A stretch of DNA of 42,597 nt, taken from contig BQJM01000012.1 of the NCBI GenBank assembly GCA_021604705.1, forward strand, positions 1-42,597, in the 5' to 3' direction. Below are positions 1-7,855 of this stretch, piece after piece (the first letter of the stretch is position 1; each line of letters begins with the position of its first letter). The notes beneath the pieces are model-generated. The model had not been told where the DNA came from. It saw only the letters and a list, made by a program, of their open reading frames with translations, and did not search any database. The stretch is from a marine bacterium B5-7. GTDB lineage: Bacteria > Pseudomonadota > Gammaproteobacteria > BQJM01. The translations under genes and the position numbers were made by a program.

Positions 1-2
1 AA

Positions 3-128
3 AACGAGCAGCTCGAGAAAGGTTTCTGGAAATCCCGCTTCTTCGCCCCCAAAGATGCGAACAAGCTGGGTCGTCTTATTGATGATGAAATTGCAGCCCT
101 GAAAAATCGTCCAAGCCCACAAAAATGA
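3..128 (+). CDS. C-terminal fragment of an unidentified protein (cut by the left edge)
   Basis: An open frame enters from the left edge and stops with TGA at 126-128, giving 41 visible residues. The tail is basic, with a KGFWKSRFFAPKD stretch and the end NRPSPQK. I do not recognise the family and the start lies outside the window. A hairpin follows directly, as expected for the end of a transcription unit. It could be the tail of a host-interaction protein like other unknowns nearby, but nothing in the visible part proves that. Confidence 0.55.
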   Translation, partial: NEQLEKGFWKSRFFAPKDANKLGRLIDDEIAALKNRPSPQK

Positions 129-135
129 TACCTAT

Positions 136-159
136 CCCCTCAAATCACGATTTGAGGGG
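136..159 (+). terminator. Strong hairpin after the left-edge gene
   Basis: CCCCTCAAATC at 136-146 is perfectly complementary to GATTTGAGGGG at 149-159. It lies 7 bases after a stop codon. No T-run follows, so it is either an atypical terminator or an RNA-stabilising stem. Confidence 0.45.
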
Positions 160-187
160 CAATCCTGAGCAAAAAACTCCCATTACC

Positions 188-216
188 TTGCGAGTCTCTT
201 AATCTTCCCTTAATAT
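188..216 (+). promoter_or_regulatory. Candidate sigma70 promoter of the outer-membrane protein gene
   Basis: TTGCGA (188-193) is separated by 17 bases from TAATAT (211-216). This gives an untranslated leader of about 80 bases before the ATG at 304. The call rests on consensus matching only. Confidence 0.4.
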
Positions 217-303
217 TTCATTACCAATTTGATTGGGATTTTATATTTAATGGGCTTTGCTGACAGACATCACTGTGGCAAGCAAAACAAAAGGAAATTT
301 GTC

Positions 304-984
304 ATGTTTAAGAAAACTCTACTCGCTACAGCAGTAGTTGGTTTGATGTCCACAAGTGCTGTTTATGCTGCAGATCAAGATGCTCGTTTCTACGTAAGTG
401 GTCATGTTGGTGGCGCAATTGTCGCTAACGTTATGGATACAGCGGAAAATGAAGCAAATAGTGCAGATACAGCAAAACTCGAAGCTAAGTACAACACCGG
501 CGTTAACGGTTTAGCTGCTTTAGGTTACATGTTTAACAACAACTTCGGCGCAGAACTCCAAACTGGTTTTATGCACGCTAACATGAACAAAATGGAAAGC
601 GCGAACACAGAAGTGTCGACTTCTGGTTCTTTGAATGCGATTCCTGTCATGGTTAACGGTTACTGGCACTTCAGCAACTTGTCTGACACCTTAGTTCCTT
701 ATGTTGGTGTTGGTGCAGGTTATGCCAGTGTTCAAGCAAAATTCAACGAAGTGGGTACAGGGAACACAGACAACGACACAACCACCGGTACGATGGCTTA
801 CCAAGGTATCGTAGGTTTAGGTTACAACTTGTCTGACAATGCAACATTGGGTGCAGAGTATCGTTACTTCTCAACAACCAATGCGGACTTCAAGTACACT
901 AACGCTAGCACCAACTACAAAGCAAACAGCAAACTGCAAGAAAGCATGTTTAACGTAGGCTTTACTTGGCGCTTTGATGCATAA
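304..984 (+). CDS. Small beta-barrel outer-membrane protein (OmpA/Opa-like porin fold)
   Basis: A 226-residue protein predicted to sit in the outer membrane. The ATG at 304 is chosen because AAGGAA lies 8 bases upstream and because it opens directly on a signal peptide (MFKKTLLATAVVG..., cleavage after VYA, about residue 22). An in-frame start at 229 would bury the signal. The mature part alternates hydrophobic and polar residues in strands separated by Asn/Thr-rich loops. It contains GALGYMFNN-like and VGLGYNLSDN-type turns and closes with an aromatic strand (FNVGFTWRF), as in 8-stranded opacity/OmpW-like barrels. There is no C-terminal peptidoglycan-binding domain. It is monocistronic, with its own promoter and a strong terminator. 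Such proteins are often abundant surface antigens, but a specific function cannot be read from the sequence. Confidence 0.8.
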   Translation: MFKKTLLATAVVGLMSTSAVYAADQDARFYVSGHVGGAIVANVMDTAENEANSADTAKLEAKYNTGVNGLAALGYMFNNNFGAELQTGFMHANMNKMESANTEVSTSGSLNAIPVMVNGYWHFSNLSDTLVPYVGVGAGYASVQAKFNEVGTGNTDNDTTTGTMAYQGIVGLGYNLSDNATLGAEYRYFSTTNADFKYTNASTNYKANSKLQESMFNVGFTWRFDA

Positions 985-1002
985 TCATTATTGATTTGCT
1001 AA

Positions 1003-1030
1003 AAGGCTCACATCAGTGGGCCTTTTTTTT
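1003..1030 (+). terminator. Rho-independent terminator of the outer-membrane protein gene
   Basis: AAGGCTCAC (1003-1011) pairs with GTGGGCCTT (1016-1024), with one G-T pair and loop ATCA. A run of eight T follows (1023-1030). This is a textbook intrinsic terminator 18 bases after the stop codon. Confidence 0.9.
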
Positions 1031-1036
1031 GGCGTA

Positions 1037-1118
1037 TTGTCACCCCGGGCTTGACCCGGGGTCTCCATCCATTACCATGGTGCCTTCGGGAGATTCCGGC
1101 TCAAGGCCGGAATGACAA
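1037..1118. repeat. Intergenic double-hairpin palindrome of the GTCA-CCCG family
   Basis: The element begins TTGTCACCCCGGG and ends CCGGAATGACAA, so the termini TTGTCA/TGACAA are inverted. Inside are two stems: CCCCGGG..CCCGGGG and ATTCCGGC..GCCGGAAT. Related elements occur at 16074-16094, 16296-16376, 16427-16481 and 18808-18885. Confidence 0.75.
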
Positions 1119-1141
1119 CAATCGCCAACAGAGAGCCAACA

Positions 1142-2497
1142 ATGTTCCAAAGCCTATCCGACCGCCTTCAACGTGTTATCAAAAATGTCCGTGGTCACGG
1201 TCGCTTAAGTGACGACAATATCCAAGATGCCTTGCGTGACATTCGGGTTGCTTTGCTAGAAGCCGATGTTGCCCTACCCGTTGTAAAATGCATACTCGAC
1301 GATGTTAAAACCCGCGCAATGGGCGAAGAAGTTGCCACCAGTTTGAATCCAGGTCAGGCATTCACAAAAATTGTCAATGAAGAATTAATTCGTTTAATGG
1401 GTGACGAGTGCACGGAACTCGATTTAACAGCAACACCCCCAGCCGTCATCTTAATGGCGGGTTTACAAGGTTCGGGTAAAACCACCTCGACAGCAAAACT
1501 TGCGCGTTTCTTAAAAGAACAAAAGAAAAAAGTGTTAGTGGTCAGTACCGACATTTATCGCCCTGCCGCGATCGACCAATTAAAAACAGTGGCAGAGCAA
1601 GTAGAAGTAGATTGGTTTCCTTCAAGCGCCGATCAAAAGCCCGTTGCCATCGCCAATGCGGCGATTACACATGCTAAGAAACAATTTCATGATGTTGTGA
1701 TTGTTGATACCGCGGGTCGACTACATATCGATGAAGCCATGATGCAGGAAATCAAAGCTTTACATGCTGCTGTCACCCCTGTCGAAACCCTATTTGTGGT
1801 AGATAGCATGACGGGGCAAGATGCTGCAAACACAGCAAAAGCCTTTCATGATGCCCTGCCTTTAACGGGTATTGTTCTAACGAAAGTCGATGGTGATGCG
1901 CGCGGTGGTGCCGCCTTATCGATTCGTCACATCACAGGAAAACCGATTAAGTTTCTAGGGGTTGGAGAAAAACTATCAGCACTAGAATCCTTCCACCCGG
2001 AGCGTCTAGCCTCACGTATTTTAGGCATGGGCGACATGATGGGTTTAATCGAAGAGATTGAAGCCAAGGTCGACGAAAAGAAAGCAAAAAAAGCCGCAAA
2101 GAAATTAAAAAAAGGCGGCTTTGATTTAACAGATTATCGTGAACAACTACAACAAATGAATAACATGGGTGGCATGTCTGGCTTACTCAGCAAGTTACCT
2201 GGCGCTGGTGATTTATCACAAATGATGAAAGATAAAGTGAACGACAAGATGTTCGATCAAACCATCGCGATTATTAATTCCATGACACCGAAAGAACGCC
2301 GCAAACCTGACTTGATTAAAGGCTCACGCAAACGCCGCATCGCAAATGGTTCGGGGAAAGAACTCTCTGACGTCAATCGTTTACTCAAGCAATTTAACCA
2401 AATGCAAAAAATGATGAAAAAGGCCGGCAAAAAAGGCGGTATGCAAGGGCTGATGCAATCCATGCAGGGTAGAATGCCGCCTGGAATGATGGGGTAG
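1142..2497 (+). CDS. ffh: Signal recognition particle protein Ffh
   Basis: The GTPase of the bacterial signal recognition particle, which binds 4.5S RNA and hydrophobic signal sequences and delivers ribosomes to FtsY at the membrane. The 451-residue protein has an N-terminal helical bundle (about 1-95) and a G domain with P-loop GLQGSGKTT (about 107-115), DTAGRLHID and TKVDGDARGG. A methionine-rich M domain follows (from about 300; MGDMMGLIEEIE, ending in Met/Gly-rich MQGLMQSMQGRM). The ATG at 1142 (MFQSLSDRL) matches the family start and has GAGAG upstream; an upstream in-frame ATG at 1112 lies inside the intergenic palindrome. In many gammaproteobacteria ffh directly precedes rpsP, but here three unrelated genes separate them. 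Confidence 0.97.
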   Translation: MFQSLSDRLQRVIKNVRGHGRLSDDNIQDALRDIRVALLEADVALPVVKCILDDVKTRAMGEEVATSLNPGQAFTKIVNEELIRLMGDECTELDLTATPPAVILMAGLQGSGKTTSTAKLARFLKEQKKKVLVVSTDIYRPAAIDQLKTVAEQVEVDWFPSSADQKPVAIANAAITHAKKQFHDVVIVDTAGRLHIDEAMMQEIKALHAAVTPVETLFVVDSMTGQDAANTAKAFHDALPLTGIVLTKVDGDARGGAALSIRHITGKPIKFLGVGEKLSALESFHPERLASRILGMGDMMGLIEEIEAKVDEKKAKKAAKKLKKGGFDLTDYREQLQQMNNMGGMSGLLSKLPGAGDLSQMMKDKVNDKMFDQTIAIINSMTPKERRKPDLIKGSRKRRIANGSGKELSDVNRLLKQFNQMQKMMKKAGKKGGMQGLMQSMQGRMPPGMMG

Positions 2498-2533
2498 GCT
2501 AAAATGATGATTTTGGCATTACCCCACATGCTT

Positions 2534-2626
2534 AACTCCCGATTAGTCGTATAATTCCGTAGTCAACTCCCGATTAGTCAGCTTTTTAAGGAGTTCGGTA
2601 CTAATTAGTCAGCCTAATTCGGAGTT
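2534..2626. repeat. Short direct and inverted repeats downstream of ffh
   Basis: AACTCCCGATTAGTC occurs twice (2534-2548 and 2565-2579). An inverted, slightly diverged version, CTAATTCGGAGTT, lies at 2614-2626, and a partial form (GGAGTTCGGTACTAATTAG) lies between them. The repeats can fold into alternative hairpins. No T-run is present, so this is not a standard terminator. Confidence 0.6.
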
Positions 2627-2670
2627 AGCGCTTTTCTTCTCCCTATTTTTAATAATACCTTAATATTTCC

Positions 2671-2698
2671 TTGATAAACTTACCCTTAGGTTTACGAT
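2671..2698 (+). promoter_or_regulatory. Candidate promoter for the 219-residue unknown protein
   Basis: TTGATA (2671-2676) is followed after 16 bases by TACGAT (2693-2698), 18 bases before the ATG at 2717. AGAGGTG is the ribosome-binding site. This is a consensus match only. Confidence 0.35.
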
Positions 2699-2716
2699 AG
2701 AAAATAGAGGTGTAAG

Positions 2717-3376
2717 ATGCCGTTTAATTCCAATAATGATGATACTGCTAGACTCGCTCAAGCAATGACAAATGCTGTCCTTGACGATCCTGCATCAGAT
2801 ACATCTGAGAAATGTGATGAACACGTTGATAACGACTTTAGAGAAATTCGTATTGAAGCGCTACTTGAAAAAACCGGCACACTCAGCACAGAAGAACAAA
2901 AAGAACTTGAGAGCTTACTCACACAACAAGATAAGAGCAGCCCAGCATCGCCTGTGCGTAGATCAGCGAGCTCATCTCCTTTTCAAGAAAACACAGCTAG
3001 CCATACACCTAAACTAAGCCTAAAGGACTACTTGAACCAGCTTACTCAAGAAAAAAAACAACGAGACAACTACGACACCTCAACACCGGAAGGTAAAGAG
3101 GCAACAGTAGTCAGCTTAATTTGTTCATTATCGATTTTTGACAGCATCTTCTCGCACAAACCCGTATTTACAGACTTAACACCAGAGCGACGTGATTTTC
3201 TGGCTCAGCTCCAGGCTCAATTACTTGCCGATCTTGCGCAACGTAGACAAGCAATAAAAAACGTGCAAACGCCTGCTGCTGGGGAGCTATCACCCTTTTT
3301 CACAGATCGCCATGCTGAACAATTCCCCACCCCTTCAGAAGCGGCAGGGAAAGGCCCCAAGCGCTCAGCAAAATAA
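2717..3376 (+). CDS. Unrecognised 219-residue soluble, low-complexity protein
   Basis: I do not recognise this family. The start at 2717 has a good ribosome-binding site (AGAGGTG) and its own candidate promoter. The protein has an acidic N-terminal third (many Asp/Glu, e.g. EEQKELESLL near residue 80) and a Ser/Pro-rich linker (about 93-113). A central helical region and a short hydrophobic patch (VVSLICSLSIFDSIF, about 130-145) follow, then a basic, disordered tail ending KGPKRSAK. There is no signal peptide. It is transcribed toward the membrane-protein gene at 3388-5010 on the other strand. Its helical, disordered composition and lack of homology cues resemble secreted effectors of intracellular bacteria, but that is only an inference from composition. 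Confidence 0.6.
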   Translation: MPFNSNNDDTARLAQAMTNAVLDDPASDTSEKCDEHVDNDFREIRIEALLEKTGTLSTEEQKELESLLTQQDKSSPASPVRRSASSSPFQENTASHTPKLSLKDYLNQLTQEKKQRDNYDTSTPEGKEATVVSLICSLSIFDSIFSHKPVFTDLTPERRDFLAQLQAQLLADLAQRRQAIKNVQTPAAGELSPFFTDRHAEQFPTPSEAAGKGPKRSAK

Positions 3377-3387
3377 TAAATACCAAC

Positions 3388-5010
3388 TCACACTATATTC
3401 GCATTGTTATGAACCGGTGTCGTTGATGCACCCTGCTGCTCTGCTAATCTTAGCGGTATTCTATCCTCCGTTGGCGCACTGAAGCGCGATTTAAACAATC
3501 CCGCACGGCGCGTTAAAGCATGCACCACGGCAGGTGTATTTTGCATATCGATCAACTGCTTATCTAAAAACTCTGCACTTTTCCCACGCTCCCATGTTTT
3601 ATCCTCAGCGCTACAACAAGAAGAAACACAGCAACACACCATATAACGTTTAGCGTTAGACCAATGTGACTCTTGCTTAAACATGGGGTTACACGCTTCG
3701 CGCGCTGCGCGACCCTCTAAAAATGCAGAACCAAGGCCCGAAAAAGTAACCAACCACTTGGTCAAGCTCAGCAGGACTAAGGCCTGATAAACATTGGGAA
3801 GAATCCCAAGCCCTGTAATCAACAGCGCTAATGAAAAATTCATCACTAAACCAAACGTTGAAGACACCTTAATATGCTGACTATCTTCATTTGCCCATAA
3901 ACGGCAACGAAGAAGCTCATAGCCAAAGTGTGGGATCACCCCCGTAGACATGGTAATCATCGCCAAATAGCCGAGCCACTGATTCGCCGGTTCAAGCTGC
4001 GTAAACCACCCATCATCACTACCAAAAAATATCTGGCTGACTTTTAAGGTTGCCAAAGGACCCATGCCGAAAATATTATAGAAACCAATGCAACCTACCA
4101 TTGCTGCAATCATTCCCAGGAATGTCATTTTAAAACGTTCGCTATCTCTTTGCGGAACTTTTGGCAGTGCATGGGTTGGAATCAATGCGGTAATATCATC
4201 AGCCAAACGTGGCGTACTATCTTCATTTAACATCAACGTCCAAACTGCCGCTAAGAAACTATTCGCCTTACCCGCAAGTTGGTCAAAGGTAGCGGTATCA
4301 CCTCGTTCATACGCCTTTTTTAGCTCCACGCGCAAAGCCTCAATTTTCGCGATAACATGCTCTCGACACGCACGGTATTCAGGACTTTCAAAGGGGCTGC
4401 TTGCCCAATCGATAATGGCATGCATGCCCATATCGGTCACTTCTGGATAAAAAGCAATATTGGTTGCTAATCCCGCTAGCATAAAAACAAACTGACAAGC
4501 ACGGCTATTTAAAATATTAGCCAACACCGTAAACGCATGAATATCATAACTATAAAAAATACCTGCAGCACCATTCGGCGAATCTAAACTAAGCCCTGTA
4601 ATCGCAACAAAAGCCACAACACCACCATAAGACAAAGGTATTTTCACTACGTTCCATGCAACGCCTTTCGCTGTCCATGTACGCGGGTCAAAATCTCTTA
4701 CCCAACGCCATGTCGCAAAGTTTTGAAACGCTTGTTCATTATGTGCGGTCACAACACGTCGTTTACTTTCTTCACTGGTCACAGCAATCACCATGCCAGC
4801 TGGAATTCTTGCTGCGGGATGCCAAAGGTAAAAAAACTTTTGATCCATCAGCGCAACAGAAAAACCCGCTTGCGCACCCATCGCTAAAAACGTACAGCCC
4901 CAACCGACATAACCCATTGCACGCTGCAGTTGCGTTAACTGTAGTGGGTTTGCTAACGTTGAGTCACTCACCTCTATCGCTTTTTCTGCTCTTCTTTCTT
5001 CGTCTGCCAT
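3388..5010 (-). CDS. Unrecognised 540-residue multi-pass membrane protein
   Basis: No family is recognised. The ATG at 5010 has TAGGAG seven bases upstream. Several hydrophobic segments are visible: about 33-52 (VGWGCTFLAMGAQAGFSVAL), 122-140, 155-185, 293-315, 342-362 and 390-430. A hydrophilic, helix-rich loop (about 205-285) contains Arg/Glu-rich EALRVELKKAYERG. Near the C terminus is a Cys cluster (MVCCCVSSCCS, about 457-467) that could be acylated or bind metal. The tail is polar and probably cytoplasmic. The gene lies convergent to the 219-residue gene and divergent from the 140-residue gene, inside an accessory block between ffh and rpsP. A transporter or a host-membrane-inserted effector are both possible. 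Confidence 0.6.
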   Translation of the reverse strand: MADEERRAEKAIEVSDSTLANPLQLTQLQRAMGYVGWGCTFLAMGAQAGFSVALMDQKFFYLWHPAARIPAGMVIAVTSEESKRRVVTAHNEQAFQNFATWRWVRDFDPRTWTAKGVAWNVVKIPLSYGGVVAFVAITGLSLDSPNGAAGIFYSYDIHAFTVLANILNSRACQFVFMLAGLATNIAFYPEVTDMGMHAIIDWASSPFESPEYRACREHVIAKIEALRVELKKAYERGDTATFDQLAGKANSFLAAVWTLMLNEDSTPRLADDITALIPTHALPKVPQRDSERFKMTFLGMIAAMVGCIGFYNIFGMGPLATLKVSQIFFGSDDGWFTQLEPANQWLGYLAMITMSTGVIPHFGYELLRCRLWANEDSQHIKVSSTFGLVMNFSLALLITGLGILPNVYQALVLLSLTKWLVTFSGLGSAFLEGRAAREACNPMFKQESHWSNAKRYMVCCCVSSCCSAEDKTWERGKSAEFLDKQLIDMQNTPAVVHALTRRAGLFKSRFSAPTEDRIPLRLAEQQGASTTPVHNNANIV

Positions 5011-5126
5011 TGCACCGCTCCTATTGATATAACTCGCCTAATATTACGCCTGTTTCTTCTTATTTGTTAATACTCCCTTAAGAAACCCGATTTAAACTGG
5101 GATCGAAGGATATAAGAGGAGTACAC

Positions 5127-5549
5127 ATGATGAAATATTTTAGCAATCAAATCGCACAAGCCGTTGCGACAGCCAATCAACGCGCTGATGAGCCCCTAAG
5201 CATCAAAGCTTTAGTAGCCAGATTAAAACTTGAGCAATCTGTGCGCAGCCATATTTCCTCAAGCAGCCATTTTAACGAGGATTTTGGCGCTAGTTTGCAG
5301 CGTAGCTTGGGGTATTTAAAAGCTTTATTGGCTCAACCGCAGGTGAAAGATCACCATCGTGAGGGGTTGGAAGCGATTTATCAGCGCACCCAGCAGCAGT
5401 GGATCGGCCATATTCAGTCCACACACACAGGTCCATCGGCTCAGCATGCGGCAACGCCAGCATCATTTTGGGCTAAAAATCAAGCAGTATCGAGCCCTCA
5501 ACCTGCTGCATCCGCATCGAATCAGTCACCAGGCCTCAAGCGCGGTTAA
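5127..5549 (+). CDS. Unrecognised 140-residue protein
   Basis: The ribosome-binding site AAGAGGAG lies six bases before tandem ATG codons (5127 and 5130), which supports translation. The first about 90 residues look helical (IAQAVATANQRADEPLSIK, LQRSLGYLKALLAQPQ). The last 40 are Ser/Ala/Pro/Gln-rich and end in a basic PGLKRG, similar in style to the tail of the 219-residue protein nearby. There is no signal peptide or membrane segment, and I recognise no domain. It stands just upstream of rpsP but is separated from it by the rpsP promoter region, so it is probably not part of that operon. Confidence 0.55.
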   Translation: MMKYFSNQIAQAVATANQRADEPLSIKALVARLKLEQSVRSHISSSSHFNEDFGASLQRSLGYLKALLAQPQVKDHHREGLEAIYQRTQQQWIGHIQSTHTGPSAQHAATPASFWAKNQAVSSPQPAASASNQSPGLKRG

Positions 5550-5584
5550 TCCGAGACGAATCACGGCCTAAAAAGCTTCCAAAA

Positions 5585-5611
5585 GAGGGGGAATACTGTA
5601 TAATCCCCCTC
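5585..5611 (+). promoter_or_regulatory. rpsP operon promoter region with a hairpin across the -10 box
   Basis: A perfect TATAAT lies at 5599-5604, about 40 bases upstream of rpsP. It sits inside an inverted repeat, GAGGGGGA (5585-5592) with TCCCCCTC (5604-5611). The -35 region (around 5576-5581) is poor. The stem could act as a terminator for the preceding gene or a regulatory site for the ribosomal-protein operon. Confidence 0.5.
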
Positions 5612-5644
5612 CTTTGAGTTCTGAATCGTTTCGAGGAAAATTTT

Positions 5645-5908
5645 ATGGTCGTTATCAGACTAGCCCGCCACGGCAGCAAGAAGAAACCCTTCTACCACGT
5701 GGTCGCTACCGACAGCCGCAATGCGCGTGATGGTCGTTACATTGAAAAGTTAGGTTTCTATAATCCAATTGCTGGTGTATTCCAAGAACGTTCGCGTTTG
5801 GATATGGCACGTGTGGATTACTGGTTAGGTGTAGGCGCCAAACCATCTGCGCAAGTTGCAAAGCTAATTAAAGATACGCGTAAAACAGGTGAAAAAGCCG
5901 CTGCCTAA
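5645..5908 (+). CDS. rpsP: 30S ribosomal protein bS16
   Basis: A small-subunit ribosomal protein needed for 30S assembly. The 87-residue length is normal. The family signature is complete: [18 protein letters not shown] at residues 3-20, [19 protein letters not shown] in the middle, and [10 protein letters not shown] followed by VAKLIK near the end. GAGGAAAA lies upstream of the ATG. It is the first gene of the rpsP-rimM-trmD-rplS operon. Confidence 0.98.
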   Translation: MVVIRLARHGSKKKPFYHVVATDSRNARDGRYIEKLGFYNPIAGVFQERSRLDMARVDYWLGVGAKPSAQVAKLIKDTRKTGEKAAA

Positions 5909-6419
5909 TGACCGGCACGTCGTTGTCGGTACCGTTGGACGTGTCCACGGAGTAAAAGGCTGGGTGTCGATACAATCCGACACAGAACCTCACGACAATA
6001 TTTTTGATTACCAACCTTGGGCTTTACGCATACAAGGTGAATGGCAAAGCGTCACTGTGACAGCTAGCCAACGGTCTGGGGGCAAACTCATCGCACAGTT
6101 TGATGATTGCCAGGACCGAGAAATTGCGAAACGTTATACTAATGCCGATATTGGTGTATTTCGTAGCCAATTGCCTGATTTGCCGGAAGGCGAATACTAT
6201 TGGTCAGATTTAGAAGGCTTAAATGTGGTAACCACCCAGGGTGAAACCCTAGGTAAAGTTGACCACCTTTTGCCAACCGGTGCGCACGACGTACTGGTGA
6301 TACAAGGGGAAACACAAACGTTGATCCCTTATGTGATGGACCGGTTTGTTAAGCATATTGATGTAGACAAACAAACTATCACAGTGGATTGGGATGCGGA
6401 CTGGATGAATGAGGCATGA
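5889..6419 (+). CDS. rimM: Ribosome maturation factor RimM
   Basis: A 16S processing and 30S assembly factor that binds S19. The protein has the N-terminal barrel with [15 protein letters not shown] (residues 11-25) and the central PRC-barrel with [14 protein letters not shown] second PRC motif is seen in [11 protein letters not shown] and [14 protein letters not shown]. No ATG is in frame at the expected place. The best start is GTG at 5889, which overlaps the end of rpsP by 20 bases, for 176 residues. The overlap suggests translational coupling. The gene overlaps trmD by four bases (ATGA). Confidence 0.95.
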   Translation: MKKPLPNDRHVVVGTVGRVHGVKGWVSIQSDTEPHDNIFDYQPWALRIQGEWQSVTVTASQRSGGKLIAQFDDCQDREIAKRYTNADIGVFRSQLPDLPEGEYYWSDLEGLNVVTTQGETLGKVDHLLPTGAHDVLVIQGETQTLIPYVMDRFVKHIDVDKQTITVDWDADWMNEA

Positions 6420-7138
6420 AATTTGCCGTCATCTCCTTGTTCCCTGACATGTTTGCCGCGTTAGGTGCCAGTATTACCGGCCGCGCACAAACAGAAAAGT
6501 TATTGACGATTGACTGCATTAACCCACGGGATTTTGCAGACAATAAACATCACCGGGTGGATGACGAACCCTACGGTGGTGGACCGGGAATGGTCATGCA
6601 GGCGCAGCCTTTAATCGCTGCCATCCAGCATGCCAAACAAACCCATACGGGCCCAGTCATTTATTTGTCGCCGCAGGGTAAACCACTGCAGCAACAAATT
6701 GTCACTGAGTTTGCTGCCCTGCCCGACTGTATTTTGTTGTGCGGGCGTTACGAAGGCATTGATGAACGGATTATCCAACATCATGTCGACAGCGAACTAT
6801 CTATCGGCGACTATGTGTTGAGCGGTGGAGAGTTAGCTGCGATGGTATTGATTGATGCCATCACGCGTTTGTTGCCAGGTGCGTTAGGCGATCCGGCTTC
6901 AGCCACACAAGACTCTTTTTGTGATGGTTTGTTGGACCACCCGCATTATACGCGACCAGACACCTTTGAAGGTATGTCGGTCCCGGCGGTGCTACGCAGT
7001 GGTGATCATGCCGCAATACGTCAATGGCGTTTGCAGCAGGCTTTAGGCCAAACCGCATTAAAGCGGCCAGATTTATTGGCTAATCGTCCACTGTCGGATG
7101 AAGAGCAACGGTTATTAAAGAATTTTCGAGGAGAGTAA
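6416..7138 (+). CDS. trmD: tRNA (guanine-N1)-methyltransferase TrmD
   Basis: Methylates G37 of tRNAs reading CNN codons, using S-adenosylmethionine and preventing +1 frameshifting. The 240-residue protein is of usual length. SPOUT trefoil-knot motifs are present: [10 protein letters not shown] (about 53-62), [12 protein letters not shown] (about 111-122) and [11 protein letters not shown] (about 133-143). The late catalytic region [16 protein letters not shown] follows (Asp within it is the catalytic base in the family). It overlaps rimM by four bases and is followed after one base by rplS, so it is translated from the same message. Confidence 0.98.
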   Translation: MKFAVISLFPDMFAALGASITGRAQTEKLLTIDCINPRDFADNKHHRVDDEPYGGGPGMVMQAQPLIAAIQHAKQTHTGPVIYLSPQGKPLQQQIVTEFAALPDCILLCGRYEGIDERIIQHHVDSELSIGDYVLSGGELAAMVLIDAITRLLPGALGDPASATQDSFCDGLLDHPHYTRPDTFEGMSVPAVLRSGDHAAIRQWRLQQALGQTALKRPDLLANRPLSDEEQRLLKNFRGE

Positions 7139-7139
7139 C

Positions 7140-7502
7140 ATGAGTAAAATTATCCAGGCCTTAGAAGCTGAACAAATGAAAGAAGACGTCCCTGCTTTTC
7201 AATCAGGCGACACTGTTGTTGTCAGTGTAAAAGTGAAAGAAGGTAGCCGCGAACGTTTACAAGCGTTTGAAGGTGTTGTCATTGCGCGTCGTAACCGTGG
7301 TATGAATTCTGCATTCACCGTACGTAAAATCTCTCACGGTGTGGGTGTGGAACGAGTATTTCAATTGCATAGCCCGATCATTGATTCTATCAGTGTGAAA
7401 CGTCGTGGTGATGTGCGTCGTGCAAAACTCTACTTCTTACGCGGTCGTAGCGGACGCTCTGCACGTATCAAAGAAAAAATTACTGCAAAAAGTAGCAAGT
7501 AA
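7140..7502 (+). CDS. rplS: 50S ribosomal protein bL19
   Basis: A large-subunit ribosomal protein at the subunit interface. The 120-residue protein shows the hallmark [13 protein letters not shown], the [20 protein letters not shown] segment, [14 protein letters not shown] and the C-terminal [25 protein letters not shown] precedes the start. It is the last gene of the operon and is followed by a strong terminator. Confidence 0.98.
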   Translation: MSKIIQALEAEQMKEDVPAFQSGDTVVVSVKVKEGSRERLQAFEGVVIARRNRGMNSAFTVRKISHGVGVERVFQLHSPIIDSISVKRRGDVRRAKLYFLRGRSGRSARIKEKITAKSSK

Positions 7503-7515
7503 TTTCGAGCGAATT

Positions 7516-7544
7516 AAAAGACCTGCACTGCAGGTCTTTTTTTT
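7516..7544. terminator. Bidirectional terminator between rplS and the PA3496-like gene
   Basis: AAAAGACCTGC (7516-7526) pairs perfectly with GCAGGTCTTTT (7530-7540), and T residues continue to 7544. On the other strand the A-run provides a U-tract as well, so it can end both rplS and the gene at 7543-7743. Confidence 0.9.
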
Positions 7545-7743
7545 AATCATCAAAATCGTTGTCGAATTCTCGTAATTCTCGCGCCAATCGCTTTTTTTCC
7601 AACAACTCTTCTAAGGTGCGGCGAGCCTTCACTTTATCTGCAGCTTTCGAGTGCGTCACCTCTTCCTTGATTGCGCCATCGTCATCATTCACTGCATCAT
7701 CATTATCAAGCCCATCCACATCATCCGTATGCGAAGCTATCAT
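7543..7743 (-). CDS. PA3496-like small acidic protein
   Basis: A 66-residue protein with an acidic, Asp-rich first half (DDVDGLDNDDAVNDDD). The basic helical second half carries KARRTLEELLEKKRLARELREFD, written here only as the family pattern of Arg/Lys-rich LEELLE-K-RL-REL-EFD. This pattern matches the small gammaproteobacterial PA3496 family, for which a role in envelope integrity has been suggested but not settled. The ATG at 7743 is preferred over the in-frame codon at 7791 because GGGAGGA lies just upstream. It probably stands alone and shares the bidirectional terminator with rplS. Confidence 0.65.
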   Translation of the reverse strand: MIASHTDDVDGLDNDDAVNDDDGAIKEEVTHSKAADKVKARRTLEELLEKKRLARELREFDNDFDD

Positions 7744-7855
7744 AATCCTATCCTCCCAGATCTGATTATAACTAAAAATGGGAAAACGCAAATAGACAAA
7801 TCAAGAAAAACGTGTCGAAGTTTGATCGCTTAAAGAGACATATGATCAAGGATTA

